Assembly (NCBI RefSeq): GCF_019139535.1
Contig: NZ_CP077073.1
Coordinates: 4,616,501-4,680,500 of the forward strand
Direction of reading: 5' to 3'
DNA: 64,000 nt
Source: Pseudomonas muyukensis
GTDB lineage: Bacteria; Pseudomonadota; Gammaproteobacteria; Pseudomonadales; Pseudomonadaceae
Shown: one piece after another, positions 28,218-38,469 of the stretch
Position numbering within the stretch: the stretch's first letter is position 1
Layout of the letters: the number at the start of each line of letters is the position of its first letter
Made by a program: the position numbers and the translations under genes
The notes under the pieces: model-generated
Seen by the model: only the letters and a program-made list of their open reading frames with translations
The model's database searches: none
What the model was told of the DNA's origin: nothing

Positions 28218-28372
28218 GGCGGCTTCTTGTGTTGATCGCTGCGGCGGTGAAGCGAAAGGATACTCAATTGGCGCCCAGGGTCACTGGCCAGCCCCCCAAC
28301 TGACTCTAGACTCGATTCAGGCTCCACGCCGTGTATCCTGTAGCCAGACCCGCAGATCCGGAAAGCACCGCC

Positions 28373-28684
28373 ATGACCAGCACCACGCAGTTCCGCAGTT
28401 TTGCCGAGTTCTACCCCTACTACCTGGGCGAGCACAGCAACCCCACCTGCCGTCGCCTGCACTTCGTCGGCACCGCGCTGGTGATCGCCCTGCTCGCCTA
28501 CACCCTGGGCAGCGGCAAATGGCTGTTGCTGCTGGCCGTGCCGCTGGCCGGCTACGGCTTCGCCTGGGTCGGGCACTTCTTTTTCGAGAAGAACCGCCCC
28601 GCCACCTTCAGCCACCCGTGGTACAGCCTGGTTGGCGATTTCGCCATGTTCCGCGACATCCTGCTGGGGCGCATCGCCCTCTGA
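28373..28684 (+). CDS. Mpo1-like (DUF962) membrane protein
   Basis: A 103-residue protein with the family histidine motifs: YLGEHSNPTCRRLHFVGT near the start and GHFFFEKNRPATFSHPWYSL near the end, around two or three hydrophobic helices. Yeast Mpo1 is an Fe2+-dependent dioxygenase for 2-hydroxy fatty acids, and the conserved histidines support a similar metal site. The bacterial substrate is not established. The ATG at 28373 gives the usual family start. Confidence 0.88.
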   Translation: MTSTTQFRSFAEFYPYYLGEHSNPTCRRLHFVGTALVIALLAYTLGSGKWLLLLAVPLAGYGFAWVGHFFFEKNRPATFSHPWYSLVGDFAMFRDILLGRIAL

Positions 28685-28742
28685 TTGCAGGCTTGCTGAA
28701 TGCTCTCGACCCGCCGCGGTTGGTACCCGCCACCGCGTCGCC

Positions 28743-28985
28743 TGGTTCGCCAGCAAGGCTGGCTCCTACGGAGATTGCAGGCCGTAACCGTTGTAGGAGC
28801 CGGCCTTGCCGGCGAACACCGGCCTAGCCGGTGCCATCCTCCGCGTTGCCTGGTTCGCCAGCAAGGCTGGCTCCTACGGGCATTGCAGGCCGTAACCGTT
28901 GTAGGAGCCGGCCTTGCCGGCGAACACCGGCACAGCCGGTGCCATCCTCCGCACCGCCTGGTTCGCCAGCAAGGCTGGCGCCTAC
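28743..28985. repeat. REP/BIME array, 108-bp period
   Basis: GCCAGCAAGGCTGGC starts at 28749, 28857 and 28965, an exact 108-bp period. Each unit holds an inverted REP pair (GTAGGAGCCGGCCTTGCCGG ... GCCAGCAAGGCTGGCTCCTAC) and the linker ATTGCAGGCCGTAACCGTT. The linker matches the one at 16122-16314. Confidence 0.9.
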
Positions 28986-29004
28986 AGGAAGCGCCGCGAC
29001 TCGT

Positions 29005-29820
29005 TCAGGCCGTCTCGCCCAGTGCCGCCATGCGTTGCGCCGTCTCCCGGGCCTGGGCCTCGGCGAAACGGTAAAGCTCGATCTGCCCATCCCAATGCTC
29101 GATCAGCGCCGTGCACGACTCCACCCAGTCGCCACAGTTGAGGTATTCCACCGCGCCGACCTGGCGGATCTCGGCATGGTGGATATGCCCGCACACCACG
29201 CCCTGGAAGCCGCGCCGGGTGCACTCATGGGCGATGGCATCCTCGAAGTCGCTGATGAAGTTCACCGCGCCCTTGACCTTGTGCTTGAGGTACGCCGACA
29301 GCGACCAGTAGCCATAGCCGTAGCGGGCCCGCCAATGATTGAGCCAGCGGTTGAGCACCAGGGTGAATTCGTAGGCACGATCGCCCAGGAACGCCAGCCA
29401 GCGGTGGTAGCGGGTAATCACATCGAACTGGTCGCCGTGGATCACCAGCAGGCGCCGGCCATCGGCGGTCAGGTGCTCGGCCTCGTCCACCAGCTGGATG
29501 TTGCCGAGCATCAGCCTGGAATAGCGGCGCAGGAATTCATCGTGGTTGCCGGTGACGTAGATCACCTCGGTGCCGCGCTTGCTCAAGGTCAGCAGGCGGC
29601 GGATGACGTTGGTATGGGCTTGCGGCCAATAAATGCCGCTGCGCAGCTTCCAGCCATCGATGATGTCGCCGACCAGGTAGATACGATCGGCCTGGTAACC
29701 CTTGAGAAAGTGCGCCAGGTGCTCGGCCTGGCAGTCCCGGGTACCCAGGTGCACGTCGGAGATCCAGAGGGTGCGCACACGCTGCTTGCGCGAGGGTCGG
29801 GCGAGTTCGGCATGGGTCAT
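29005..29820 (-). CDS. LpxH-like calcineurin-type phosphoesterase
   Basis: A 271-residue metallophosphoesterase with the motif series SDVHLGT, VGDIIDGWKL, TGNHDEFLRR, HGDQFD and GHIHHAEIRQ. This pattern places it with UDP-2,3-diacylglucosamine pyrophosphatase (LpxH/LpxH2-like) homologues, but the 240-residue canonical LpxH is a separate gene in pseudomonads, so the substrate is uncertain. The ATG at 29820 gives the family-like start; a longer frame upstream runs into the divergent AraC gene and is not credible. Confidence 0.85.
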   Translation of the reverse strand: MTHAELARPSRKQRVRTLWISDVHLGTRDCQAEHLAHFLKGYQADRIYLVGDIIDGWKLRSGIYWPQAHTNVIRRLLTLSKRGTEVIYVTGNHDEFLRRYSRLMLGNIQLVDEAEHLTADGRRLLVIHGDQFDVITRYHRWLAFLGDRAYEFTLVLNRWLNHWRARYGYGYWSLSAYLKHKVKGAVNFISDFEDAIAHECTRRGFQGVVCGHIHHAEIRQVGAVEYLNCGDWVESCTALIEHWDGQIELYRFAEAQARETAQRMAALGETA

Positions 29821-29943
29821 GGGCAGGCTCCGGCGCTGTTTGCTGGAGACTGGCAGGCGCAGGTGACAGGTTGGTGGCAATCCGGTGACGATCTGCGCGC
29901 CGGCGCAGGGTGTACACTGCCTGCCTGCCCACGAGGACTTGCC

Positions 29944-30738
29944 ATGACCACCGGCCCGCTGCTGTCGCTGCGCCATTACCGCCACGACCTGATCGCCCAT
30001 AGCCACGACCATTCGCAACTGGTGTTCGGCTTGGGCGGGCGCCTGGATTTCGAGGTGCAGGGCCGCGGCGCGCGGATCGACCGCCAGGACCTGATGGTGG
30101 TGCCGGCCGGCGCTCACCATACCTGCGGCAGCCCGGCGGGTAGCCATTGCCTGGTGCTGGATGTACCGCCCGGGCCGTGGCTTGACGAACACTTGGGCGA
30201 GCATGTCGACAACAGCCGGCGCCTGCTCGACCGCCCCGGCGCCCTGAGCCTGGACAGCCGCCAGCAGCAGCTGGTCGACTGGCTGGCCGCCAGCCCCGTG
30301 AACGACCCATTGATCGCCCGGCAAGGGGCGGTTCTGCTGCTGGCCAGCCTGCACCCCCAGGCCGGCGCCTCGGCACTGGCCAACAAGCGCCTGCCTTATG
30401 CAGCCTTCGACGCGCACATCGAGCAACATGCCGCCTACCCGCTACAGGTCGCCGACCTGGCGCGCCTGGCCGGGCTGTCCAGCGCGCGCCTGCACGCTCG
30501 ATTCGCCAGCGAAACGGGGATGACACCGATGGACTACATCCGCCAGCGGCGCTTGCTGATGGCGCGGCGGTTGTTGCGCGACACCCCGCTGCCGGTGGGC
30601 GAGGTCGCGGCTAGGGTCGGCTATGGCTCGCAAAGCGCCTTCAGCGCGGCAGTGCTGCGAACATTCGGTTGCACGCCGCTGGCGTTGCGGCGCGAGTCTG
30701 GCGACAACGGGCGCGAGGTTGGCGACAGAACTGCCTGA
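29944..30738 (+). CDS. AraC-family regulator with cupin sensor domain
   Basis: A 264-residue protein: N-terminal cupin-like domain (HSHDHSQLVFGLGGRLDFEVQG, VPAGAHHTCGSP) followed by a C-terminal AraC HTH (VADLARLAGLSSARLHARFA and VAARVGYGSQSAFSAAVLR). The histidines in the cupin part could bind a metal or ligand. It is divergent from the phosphoesterase gene and upstream of an EamA exporter gene, which it may control. A REP pair follows. Confidence 0.87.
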   Translation: MTTGPLLSLRHYRHDLIAHSHDHSQLVFGLGGRLDFEVQGRGARIDRQDLMVVPAGAHHTCGSPAGSHCLVLDVPPGPWLDEHLGEHVDNSRRLLDRPGALSLDSRQQQLVDWLAASPVNDPLIARQGAVLLLASLHPQAGASALANKRLPYAAFDAHIEQHAAYPLQVADLARLAGLSSARLHARFASETGMTPMDYIRQRRLLMARRLLRDTPLPVGEVAARVGYGSQSAFSAAVLRTFGCTPLALRRESGDNGREVGDRTA

Positions 30739-30771
30739 GGATCGAACATACACTGCTGCCTGTATCGACCT

Positions 30772-30840
30772 CATCGCGGGGCTAGCCCGCTCCCACAAGC
30801 CTTCTGCATGATCTGTGGGAGCGGGCTTGCCCGGCGATGG
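30772..30840. repeat. REP pair, GTGGGAGCGGGCTTGCCC class
   Basis: CATCGCGGGGCTAGCCCGCTC at the left and GTGGGAGCGGGCTTGCCCGG at the right form an inverted pair around CACAAGCCTTCTGCATGATC. The same class occurs at 34304 and 52720. Confidence 0.85.
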
Positions 30841-30878
30841 AGCCCGCACGCAACGCTCACCGCAGCCAAAGGATCACC

Positions 30879-31766
30879 ATGAACCACCGCACCGCCCTCG
30901 GCGCCCTGCATATCGGCGCGCTGTTCTTCGGCCTGACCGGCGTCTTCGGCAAGCTGGCCACCAGCGCCAGCCCCTCGATCATCGTCTTCGGCCGCGCCGC
31001 CTTCGCCGTGCTCGCCCTGGGCCTGTTCGCCAGCCTGGCGCGCCAGGCCTGGGCCCCGCTGCGCGGCCAGGACCTGCGCCGCCTGCTGCTCGGCGGCGTG
31101 CTGCTGGCCGGGCACTGGGTGAGTTTCTTCATTGCGGTCAAGGTCGCCGGCGTGGCCATCGCCACCCTGGGTTTCGCCAGCTTCCCGGCCTTCACCGTGA
31201 TCCTCGAAGGCATCCTGTTCCGCGAACGCATCCGCCGCAACGAAGCGCTGCTGGTGGTGCTGGTGAGCATCGGCCTGGTGCTGGTGACCCCAGCGTTCGA
31301 CCTGGCCAGCGCCGCCACTGGCGGCCTGCTCTGGGCGCTGCTGTCGGGCCTGCTGTTCTCGCTGCTGTCGCTGACCAACCGCGCCGGCTCCGGGCGCCTG
31401 CCGGCCGTGCAGGCCGCGCTGTGGCAGAACCTGGTGGTGGGCCTGTGCCTGCTGCCCTTCGCCGCCCCTGGCCTGGGCGCCGTAACGCCGCAGGATTGGC
31501 TGTGGATCGCCCTGCTCGGGGTCTTCTGCACCGGTGTCGCCCACAGCCTGTTCGTCGCCAGCCTGGCGGTGATCAAGGCGCGCACCGCCGCAGTGGTGTT
31601 CGGCATGGAACCGGTCTACGGCATTGCCGTGGCCTGGGTGGTGTTTGCCGAAACCCCAACCCTGCGCATGCTTGCCGGTGGCGCGCTGATCATCTTCGCC
31701 ATCGTCCTGTCCAGCCGCCTGGCCGCCGAGCAGCCGCCCCGCCAGGCCGTGGCCGAAGGCGCCTGA
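30879..31766 (+). CDS. EamA/DMT-family transporter
   Basis: A 295-residue inner-membrane protein with ten predicted helices arranged as two EamA repeats (IGALFFGLTGVFGKLATSAS at the start; ALLSGLLFSLLSLTNRAG in the second half; C-terminal EPVYGIAVAWVVFAETPTL). The family exports or imports small metabolites such as amino acids or purines; the substrate is not predictable. GGATCACC precedes the ATG as a weak ribosome site. Confidence 0.85.
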   Translation: MNHRTALGALHIGALFFGLTGVFGKLATSASPSIIVFGRAAFAVLALGLFASLARQAWAPLRGQDLRRLLLGGVLLAGHWVSFFIAVKVAGVAIATLGFASFPAFTVILEGILFRERIRRNEALLVVLVSIGLVLVTPAFDLASAATGGLLWALLSGLLFSLLSLTNRAGSGRLPAVQAALWQNLVVGLCLLPFAAPGLGAVTPQDWLWIALLGVFCTGVAHSLFVASLAVIKARTAAVVFGMEPVYGIAVAWVVFAETPTLRMLAGGALIIFAIVLSSRLAAEQPPRQAVAEGA

Positions 31767-32048
31767 TCAGCGGTCGTTATGGCCCAGGTCGCGCTGCGGG
31801 TCGATCTGGTCGCGCACCCGCTGCTTGAGCACCTTGGCCTCGGGAAAACCGCCGTCGGCCTTGCGCTCCCAGATCTGCACGCCGTCGCAGCTGATGTGGA
31901 ACACCCCGCCCGTGGCGGGTGCCAGGGCCACCTGGCCAAGGTCGTCGGCAAAGGTGCTGAGCAGTTCCTGGGCCAGCCAGGCAGCACGCAGCAGCCATTG
32001 GCACTGGGTGCAATAAGTGATGACAATTTGCGGCTTGCTCTCGGACAT
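31767..32048 (-). CDS. SelT/SelW/SelH-family Rdx protein (Cys form)
   Basis: The 93-residue product has the Rdx pattern: YCTQCQW (C13-x-x-C16, the cysteine version of the CxxU motif), then GGVFHISCDGVQIWERK and FPEAKVLKQRVRD. This thioredoxin-like fold is assumed to be a thiol redox protein; no specific partner is known in Pseudomonas. The stop codon directly abuts the stop of the convergent EamA gene. Confidence 0.92.
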   Translation of the reverse strand: MSESKPQIVITYCTQCQWLLRAAWLAQELLSTFADDLGQVALAPATGGVFHISCDGVQIWERKADGGFPEAKVLKQRVRDQIDPQRDLGHNDR

Positions 32049-32114
32049 GTCGGGGAACTCCGTGGGAAGGGCCGCTTATACTAGCGGTCTTTACCCTCTG
32101 GTTTGAGACTCACG

Positions 32115-34298
32115 ATGCGCCGCTTGCTGTTCTGCTTCCTGCTGCTCACCTCCCTCACCGTGCAGGCCGCTGACGCGCCCCGGCCGAAGATCGGCTTGGT
32201 GTTGTCCGGCGGCGCCGCCCGTGGCCTGGCGCATATCGGTGTACTCAAGGCCCTCGAGGAACAGGGCGTGCGCATCGATGCCATCGCCGGCACCAGCATG
32301 GGCGCGGTGGTCGGCGGGCTGTATGCCTCTGGCTACAGCATCGCTGAACTGGAGAAGCTGGCCACCACCCTCGACTGGCAACAGGCGCTGTCCGACGCGC
32401 CACCGCGCAAGGACGTGCCGTTCCGGCGCAAGCAGGACGACCGCGACTTTCTGGTCAAGCAGAAGCTGAGCTTTCGCGACGACGGCAGCCTCGGCCTACC
32501 CCTTGGGGTGATCCAGGGCCAGAACCTGGCCCTGCTGCTGGAAAGCAAGCTGGCCCACACTGCCGACATTCGCGACTTCGACAAGCTGCCGATCCCGTTC
32601 CGTGCCGTGGCCACCGATATCACCAGCGGCGAAAAGGTGGTGTTCCGCCGCGGCCACCTGCCCCAGGTGATCCGCGCCAGCATGTCGATCCCGGCGGTGT
32701 TCGCCCCGGTGGAGCTGGACGGCCGCCTGCTGGTGGACGGTGGCATGACCGACAACATCCCGGTGGATGTGGTCCGCGAGATGGGCGTCGACCTGGCCAT
32801 CGTCGTCGACATCGGTACGCCGCTGCGCAACCGCAAGCAGCTGGCCACGGTGGTGGATGTGCTCAACCAGTCGATCACCCTGATGACCCGGCGCAACTCC
32901 GAGGAACAACTGGCCAGCCTGCGCCGCGAGGACATCCTGGTGCAGCCGCCACTGGCCGCCTTCGGCGTCACCGACTTCGGCCGCGCCCAGGACATGATCG
33001 ACGCCGGCTACCGCGCCACCCGCGGTCTCGACCCACGCCTGGCGCCGCTGCGCCAGCCCGAAGGCGACGCCAACCTGGCGGTGGCCCGCTCGCCACGCCA
33101 GCGCACGCCGATGATCACCGCGATCAGGGTGGAGAACGACTCCAAGGTCAGCGACGACGTGATCCGCTACTACATCCGCCAGCCCATCGGCGAACCGCTG
33201 GACCTCGGCCGCCTGCAGACCGACATGGGCACCCTGTACGGCCTCGATTACTTCGACCAGGTGCAGTACCGGGTGGTGCACAAGGGCGAGGACAACACCC
33301 TGGTGATCAATGCCCGCGGCCGCCGCGGCGGCACCGACTACCTGCGCCTGGGCCTGAACCTGTCCGACGACCTGCGCGGCGACAGCGCCTTCAACCTTGG
33401 CGCCAGCTACCGGGTCAACGGCATCAACCGCCTTGGCGCCGAATGGCTGACCCGCGCGCAGATCGGCGACCAGCAGGAGCTGTACAGCGAGTTCTACCAG
33501 CCGCTGGACGTCGGTTCGCGCTACTTCATCGCCCCCTACCTGGACCTGGGTTCGCAGAACGTCGAGGCCACCCTCGACAACGACCCGGTGGCCGAGTATC
33601 GCCTCGAGCGCTATGGCTTCGGCCTCAATGTCGGCCGGCAGATCGGCACCTACGGCGAGGTACGCCTGGGGGTGGGCAAGGCCTGGGGCAATGCCGAGGT
33701 GCGCATCGGCGACCAGGACCTGCCCAAGGTCAGCTTCAACGAGGGCTTCTATGAGCTCAAGTACTCGTTCGACACCTTCGACAACGTGTACTTCCCGCAC
33801 AGCGGCGAGGACATCGGCCTGACCGTGCGCAAGTACGACAAGTCGCTGGACTCGGACCAGGACTACCGGCAATGGCTGGTCAACCTGGACAAGGCCATCA
33901 GCAGCGGAGCGAATACCCTGGTGCTGGGCGGGCGCTATGGAAGAACCCTGGATGACGCCGAGGTGGTGACCTCAAGCTTCGTGTTCGGTGGCGCGCGGCA
34001 GCTGTCGGGCTTTCGCCAGGACTCGATCTCTGGGCAGAACATGAGTTTGCTGCGGGTGGTCTACTACCGCCGCCTGACCCCACGGGCGTACCTGCCGCTG
34101 GACTTCCCGCTGTACCTGGGCGGCTCGCTGGAGCGTGGCCGGGCGTGGAACAACGACAATGAGTTCGACAGTGGCTACATCAACGCGGCGAGCATCTTCC
34201 TCGGCCTGGAAACGCCGCTGGGGCCGCTGAACCTGAGCTATGGGGTCAATGATGCCGATGAGAAGGCGGTGTACCTGAACCTGGGGCATACCTTCTAG
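32115..34298 (+). CDS. plpD: Patatin-like phospholipase/autotransporter, type Vd (PlpD)
   Basis: The 727-residue product has a signal peptide (to about A19), then a patatin lipase domain with the G-x-S-x-G elbow GTSMG (S61) and the catalytic aspartate in DGGMTDN (D208). A POTRA domain follows (about 330-400; ITAIRVENDSKVSDDVIRYYI), then a 16-strand Omp85-type barrel ending in LNLGHTF. In P. aeruginosa the same architecture (728 aa) is the founding type Vd secretion protein, a phospholipase A1 moved to the surface by its own barrel. The ATG at 32115 gives the normal signal peptide. Confidence 0.95.
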   Translation: MRRLLFCFLLLTSLTVQAADAPRPKIGLVLSGGAARGLAHIGVLKALEEQGVRIDAIAGTSMGAVVGGLYASGYSIAELEKLATTLDWQQALSDAPPRKDVPFRRKQDDRDFLVKQKLSFRDDGSLGLPLGVIQGQNLALLLESKLAHTADIRDFDKLPIPFRAVATDITSGEKVVFRRGHLPQVIRASMSIPAVFAPVELDGRLLVDGGMTDNIPVDVVREMGVDLAIVVDIGTPLRNRKQLATVVDVLNQSITLMTRRNSEEQLASLRREDILVQPPLAAFGVTDFGRAQDMIDAGYRATRGLDPRLAPLRQPEGDANLAVARSPRQRTPMITAIRVENDSKVSDDVIRYYIRQPIGEPLDLGRLQTDMGTLYGLDYFDQVQYRVVHKGEDNTLVINARGRRGGTDYLRLGLNLSDDLRGDSAFNLGASYRVNGINRLGAEWLTRAQIGDQQELYSEFYQPLDVGSRYFIAPYLDLGSQNVEATLDNDPVAEYRLERYGFGLNVGRQIGTYGEVRLGVGKAWGNAEVRIGDQDLPKVSFNEGFYELKYSFDTFDNVYFPHSGEDIGLTVRKYDKSLDSDQDYRQWLVNLDKAISSGANTLVLGGRYGRTLDDAEVVTSSFVFGGARQLSGFRQDSISGQNMSLLRVVYYRRLTPRAYLPLDFPLYLGGSLERGRAWNNDNEFDSGYINAASIFLGLETPLGPLNLSYGVNDADEKAVYLNLGHTF

Positions 34299-34303
34299 AA
34301 ACG

Positions 34304-34369
34304 ATCGCGGGGCAAGCGCGCTGCCACACGTCATGCAGCCTAGTGTGGGAGCGGGCTTGCCCCGCGATT
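34304..34369. repeat. REP pair between plpD and marR genes
   Basis: ATCGCGGGGCAAGCGCGCTGC and the inverse GGGAGCGGGCTTGCCCCGCGAT flank CACACGTCATGCAGCCTAGTGTG, which also pairs. It separates two convergent genes. Confidence 0.85.
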
Positions 34370-34379
34370 GACGAAGGGT

Positions 34380-34817
34380 TCAGGACTTCTCGAGATTACC
34401 AAGGATCTTTGCATGCACGCGCATGCACACTTCCATGTCGGCCTCGTCTATGCCGGTGAACAGCTCGACGCGCAAGGCATTGGCGATGGTTTCGATCTGC
34501 TCGATCAGCGGCTTGGCCGGCGGGCACAGCAGGATCTTCTTGGCCCGGCGGTCTTCCATCACCGCCTGGCGGCGCACCAGGCCCTGGCTTTCCAGGCTAT
34601 CGAGCAGGCGGGCCAGGGTCGGGCCCTCGACGCCCACGCTCTGGGCCAGCTCACGCTGGGTCGGCGCCTCGTCGAAACGCGCCAGGTGCAACAACACCAG
34701 CCAACGCGCCTGCGAAAGGTTGAGCCCGGCCAGGCGGCGGTCCAGTTCGGCACGCCAACCCCGGGACATCTGGGCCAGCTGCATGCCGAAACGGTGTTGG
34801 TTGTCGGTCAGGGGCAT
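34380..34817 (-). CDS. MarR-family transcriptional regulator (SlyA-like)
   Basis: The 145-residue protein has the MarR winged helix (LSQARWLVLLHLARFDEAPTQRELAQSVGVEGPTLARLLDSLE, then GLVRRQAVMEDRRAKKI with the wing DRRAKK). MarR proteins repress genes until a small ligand binds. The ATG at 34817 (MPLTDNQHRFGMQL) is chosen over an upstream TTG. A perfect palindrome 20-32 nt upstream of the start suggests autoregulation. No efflux gene is adjacent. Confidence 0.88.
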   Translation of the reverse strand: MPLTDNQHRFGMQLAQMSRGWRAELDRRLAGLNLSQARWLVLLHLARFDEAPTQRELAQSVGVEGPTLARLLDSLESQGLVRRQAVMEDRRAKKILLCPPAKPLIEQIETIANALRVELFTGIDEADMEVCMRVHAKILGNLEKS

Positions 34818-34836
34818 AAGCAACTCAATAAACAGA

Positions 34837-34849
34837 ACTAATTATTAGT
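34837..34849. promoter_or_regulatory. Palindromic operator upstream of the marR-type gene
   Basis: ACTAATTATTAGT is a perfect 13-nt palindrome, overlapped by a second inverted pair ATTAG...CTAAT (34844-34857). The length, AT-richness and position next to the start are typical of MarR-family operators. Confidence 0.65.
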
Positions 34850-34955
34850 CAGCTAATCATGACCCGACCGATCCGGCAAGGCTCAGCGCCGTGGAAAACG
34901 CGGATATTCCTGTAGGGGCATGACAAAGATCAGCAAATGGCACAAATGCCGGCAA

Positions 34956-37103
<2,148 letters not shown>

Positions 37104-37348
37104 TTGCCACTCCAAAATCGCCGTACCATCCTGGACTCAGGCTGGACGATAAATCCGCCGCGCACACACCGAATGCGTAAGCGGTTTTTGCCAGATGGCG
37201 CGAAAATCGCCAGCAGGCACGAAAAACCGCGGAGTATACCCGACTGCCGCGCCCCCCGGCATGCCCCGGTGACGGACGTTCCCTTTGCCCCGCAAGCGCC
37301 GCAAGGTGCTAGAATTCAGCATCGTTTATTCCCCAAGGTAGCCCTGTA

Positions 37349-37936
37349 ATGTCCTTCGCCGAGCAACTGACCCGCCTGCAAGCCTTCCTCGATGCCGATG
37401 AGCTGCACGAAGAAGCGCTGGACTACGTCGCCGCCCACGGCTACCTGACCGCGCTGTCGATCTGCTCGGAGCAAGTTCCAGACCGTGAGTGGATCGACGC
37501 GCTGTTCGCCGAAGAACCCCACTACGCCAGCGAGGCCCAGCGCACCGAGATCGAAGCGACGCTGGTAGCCCTCAAAGCCCACATCGCTCGCCAGCTGGCC
37601 AGCGAAGAGGAGTTCGACCTGCCGTGCGAACTGGACCTGACCGACGAGCCGGACGACTCCGACCTGCGCGGCTGGTGCATCGGTTTCATGGAGGGCGTGT
37701 TCCTGCGTGAAGAGGCCTGGTTCGACAACTCCGAGGATGAAGTCAGCGAAATGCTCCTGCCGATCATGGTCGGCTCGGGCCTGTTCGACGAGCAGCCCGA
37801 GTTCGCCGACATCGCCAGCGATGCCAACCTGCAGGACGACATGATCGTACAGATCCCCGAAGCGCTGAGCGCGCTGTTCCTGTTGCAGCACGCACCGGAC
37901 GAAAAACCTGCCGTACTCAAACCACGCCGCCACTGA
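37349..37936 (+). CDS. YecA/UPF0149-family protein
   Basis: The 195-residue product matches the YecA/YgfB-like family: LTRLQAFLDADELHEEALDYVAAHGYLTAL at the start, WIDALFAEEP, and the conserved DLRGWCIGFMEGVFLREEAW. No SEC-C zinc motif is present at the C-terminus. The family folds as a helical bundle; no catalytic role is known. It is divergent from recQ and five bases upstream of the ybaN-like gene, so they are probably cotranscribed. Confidence 0.88.
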   Translation: MSFAEQLTRLQAFLDADELHEEALDYVAAHGYLTALSICSEQVPDREWIDALFAEEPHYASEAQRTEIEATLVALKAHIARQLASEEEFDLPCELDLTDEPDDSDLRGWCIGFMEGVFLREEAWFDNSEDEVSEMLLPIMVGSGLFDEQPEFADIASDANLQDDMIVQIPEALSALFLLQHAPDEKPAVLKPRRH

Positions 37937-37941
37937 TCGAC

Positions 37942-38310
37942 GTGGTGCGCTGCCTGCTGCTGGCCGCCGGCTGGCTCAGCGTTGCGCTGGGGGTGGTGGG
38001 GATCTTCCTGCCGGTGTTGCCCACCACCCCGTTCTTGCTGCTCGCGGCGGCCTGCTTTGCCCGCAGTTCGCCGCGTTTTCATGCCTGGCTGGTGCATCAC
38101 CCGAAGCTCGGGCCATGGATCCGCGACTACCTCAGCGGTGAGGGCATCCCGCTCAAGGGCAAGGTCTATGCCATCGGCTTGATGTGGGCGAGCATCGGCT
38201 TGTCCTGCTACCTGGTGCCGCTGTTCTGGGCGCGGGTGTTCATGCTGACCAGCGCGGTGCTGGTCAGCGCCTACATCCTCAAGCAGAAAACCCTGCAGCG
38301 ACCGGATTGA
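37942..38310 (+). CDS. YbaN/DUF454 inner-membrane protein
   Basis: A 122-residue protein of the DUF454 family: LLLAAGWLSVALGVVGIFLPVLPTTPFLLLAAACFARSS, then HPKLGPWIRDY and two more hydrophobic helices. Function unknown; the E. coli homologue YbaN is a small membrane protein near apt/priC. The GTG at 37942 (followed by a second GTG) starts five bases after the yecA-like stop. Confidence 0.88.
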   Translation: MVRCLLLAAGWLSVALGVVGIFLPVLPTTPFLLLAAACFARSSPRFHAWLVHHPKLGPWIRDYLSGEGIPLKGKVYAIGLMWASIGLSCYLVPLFWARVFMLTSAVLVSAYILKQKTLQRPD

Positions 38311-38314
38311 TCGT

Positions 38315-38416
38315 GTAGGAGCGGCCTTGTGTCGCGAAAGGGCCGCAGATTTTTGCATCAACGCTGAAATTCTGGGGCCGCCTTGCGGCCCTTTCGCGAC
38401 ACTAGGCCGCTCCTAC
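38315..38416. repeat. REP pair at the left border of the adhesin locus
   Basis: GTAGGAGCGGCCTTGTGTCGCG and CGCGACACTAGGCCGCTCCTAC flank inner stems GGGCCGC/GCGGCCC. It lies between the convergent ybaN-like and adhesin genes. Confidence 0.88.
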
Positions 38417-38469
38417 AAGGGAATGCATAAACCGCGATCATCAGCACGCCACGGCTCATCCCCCGCCGC

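Noticed and set aside
29005-30429. Extended 474-codon version of the phosphoesterase gene.
   Set aside because: The upstream 203 codons lie antisense to the AraC gene at 29944-30738, and the phosphoesterase family starts at the ATG at 29820.
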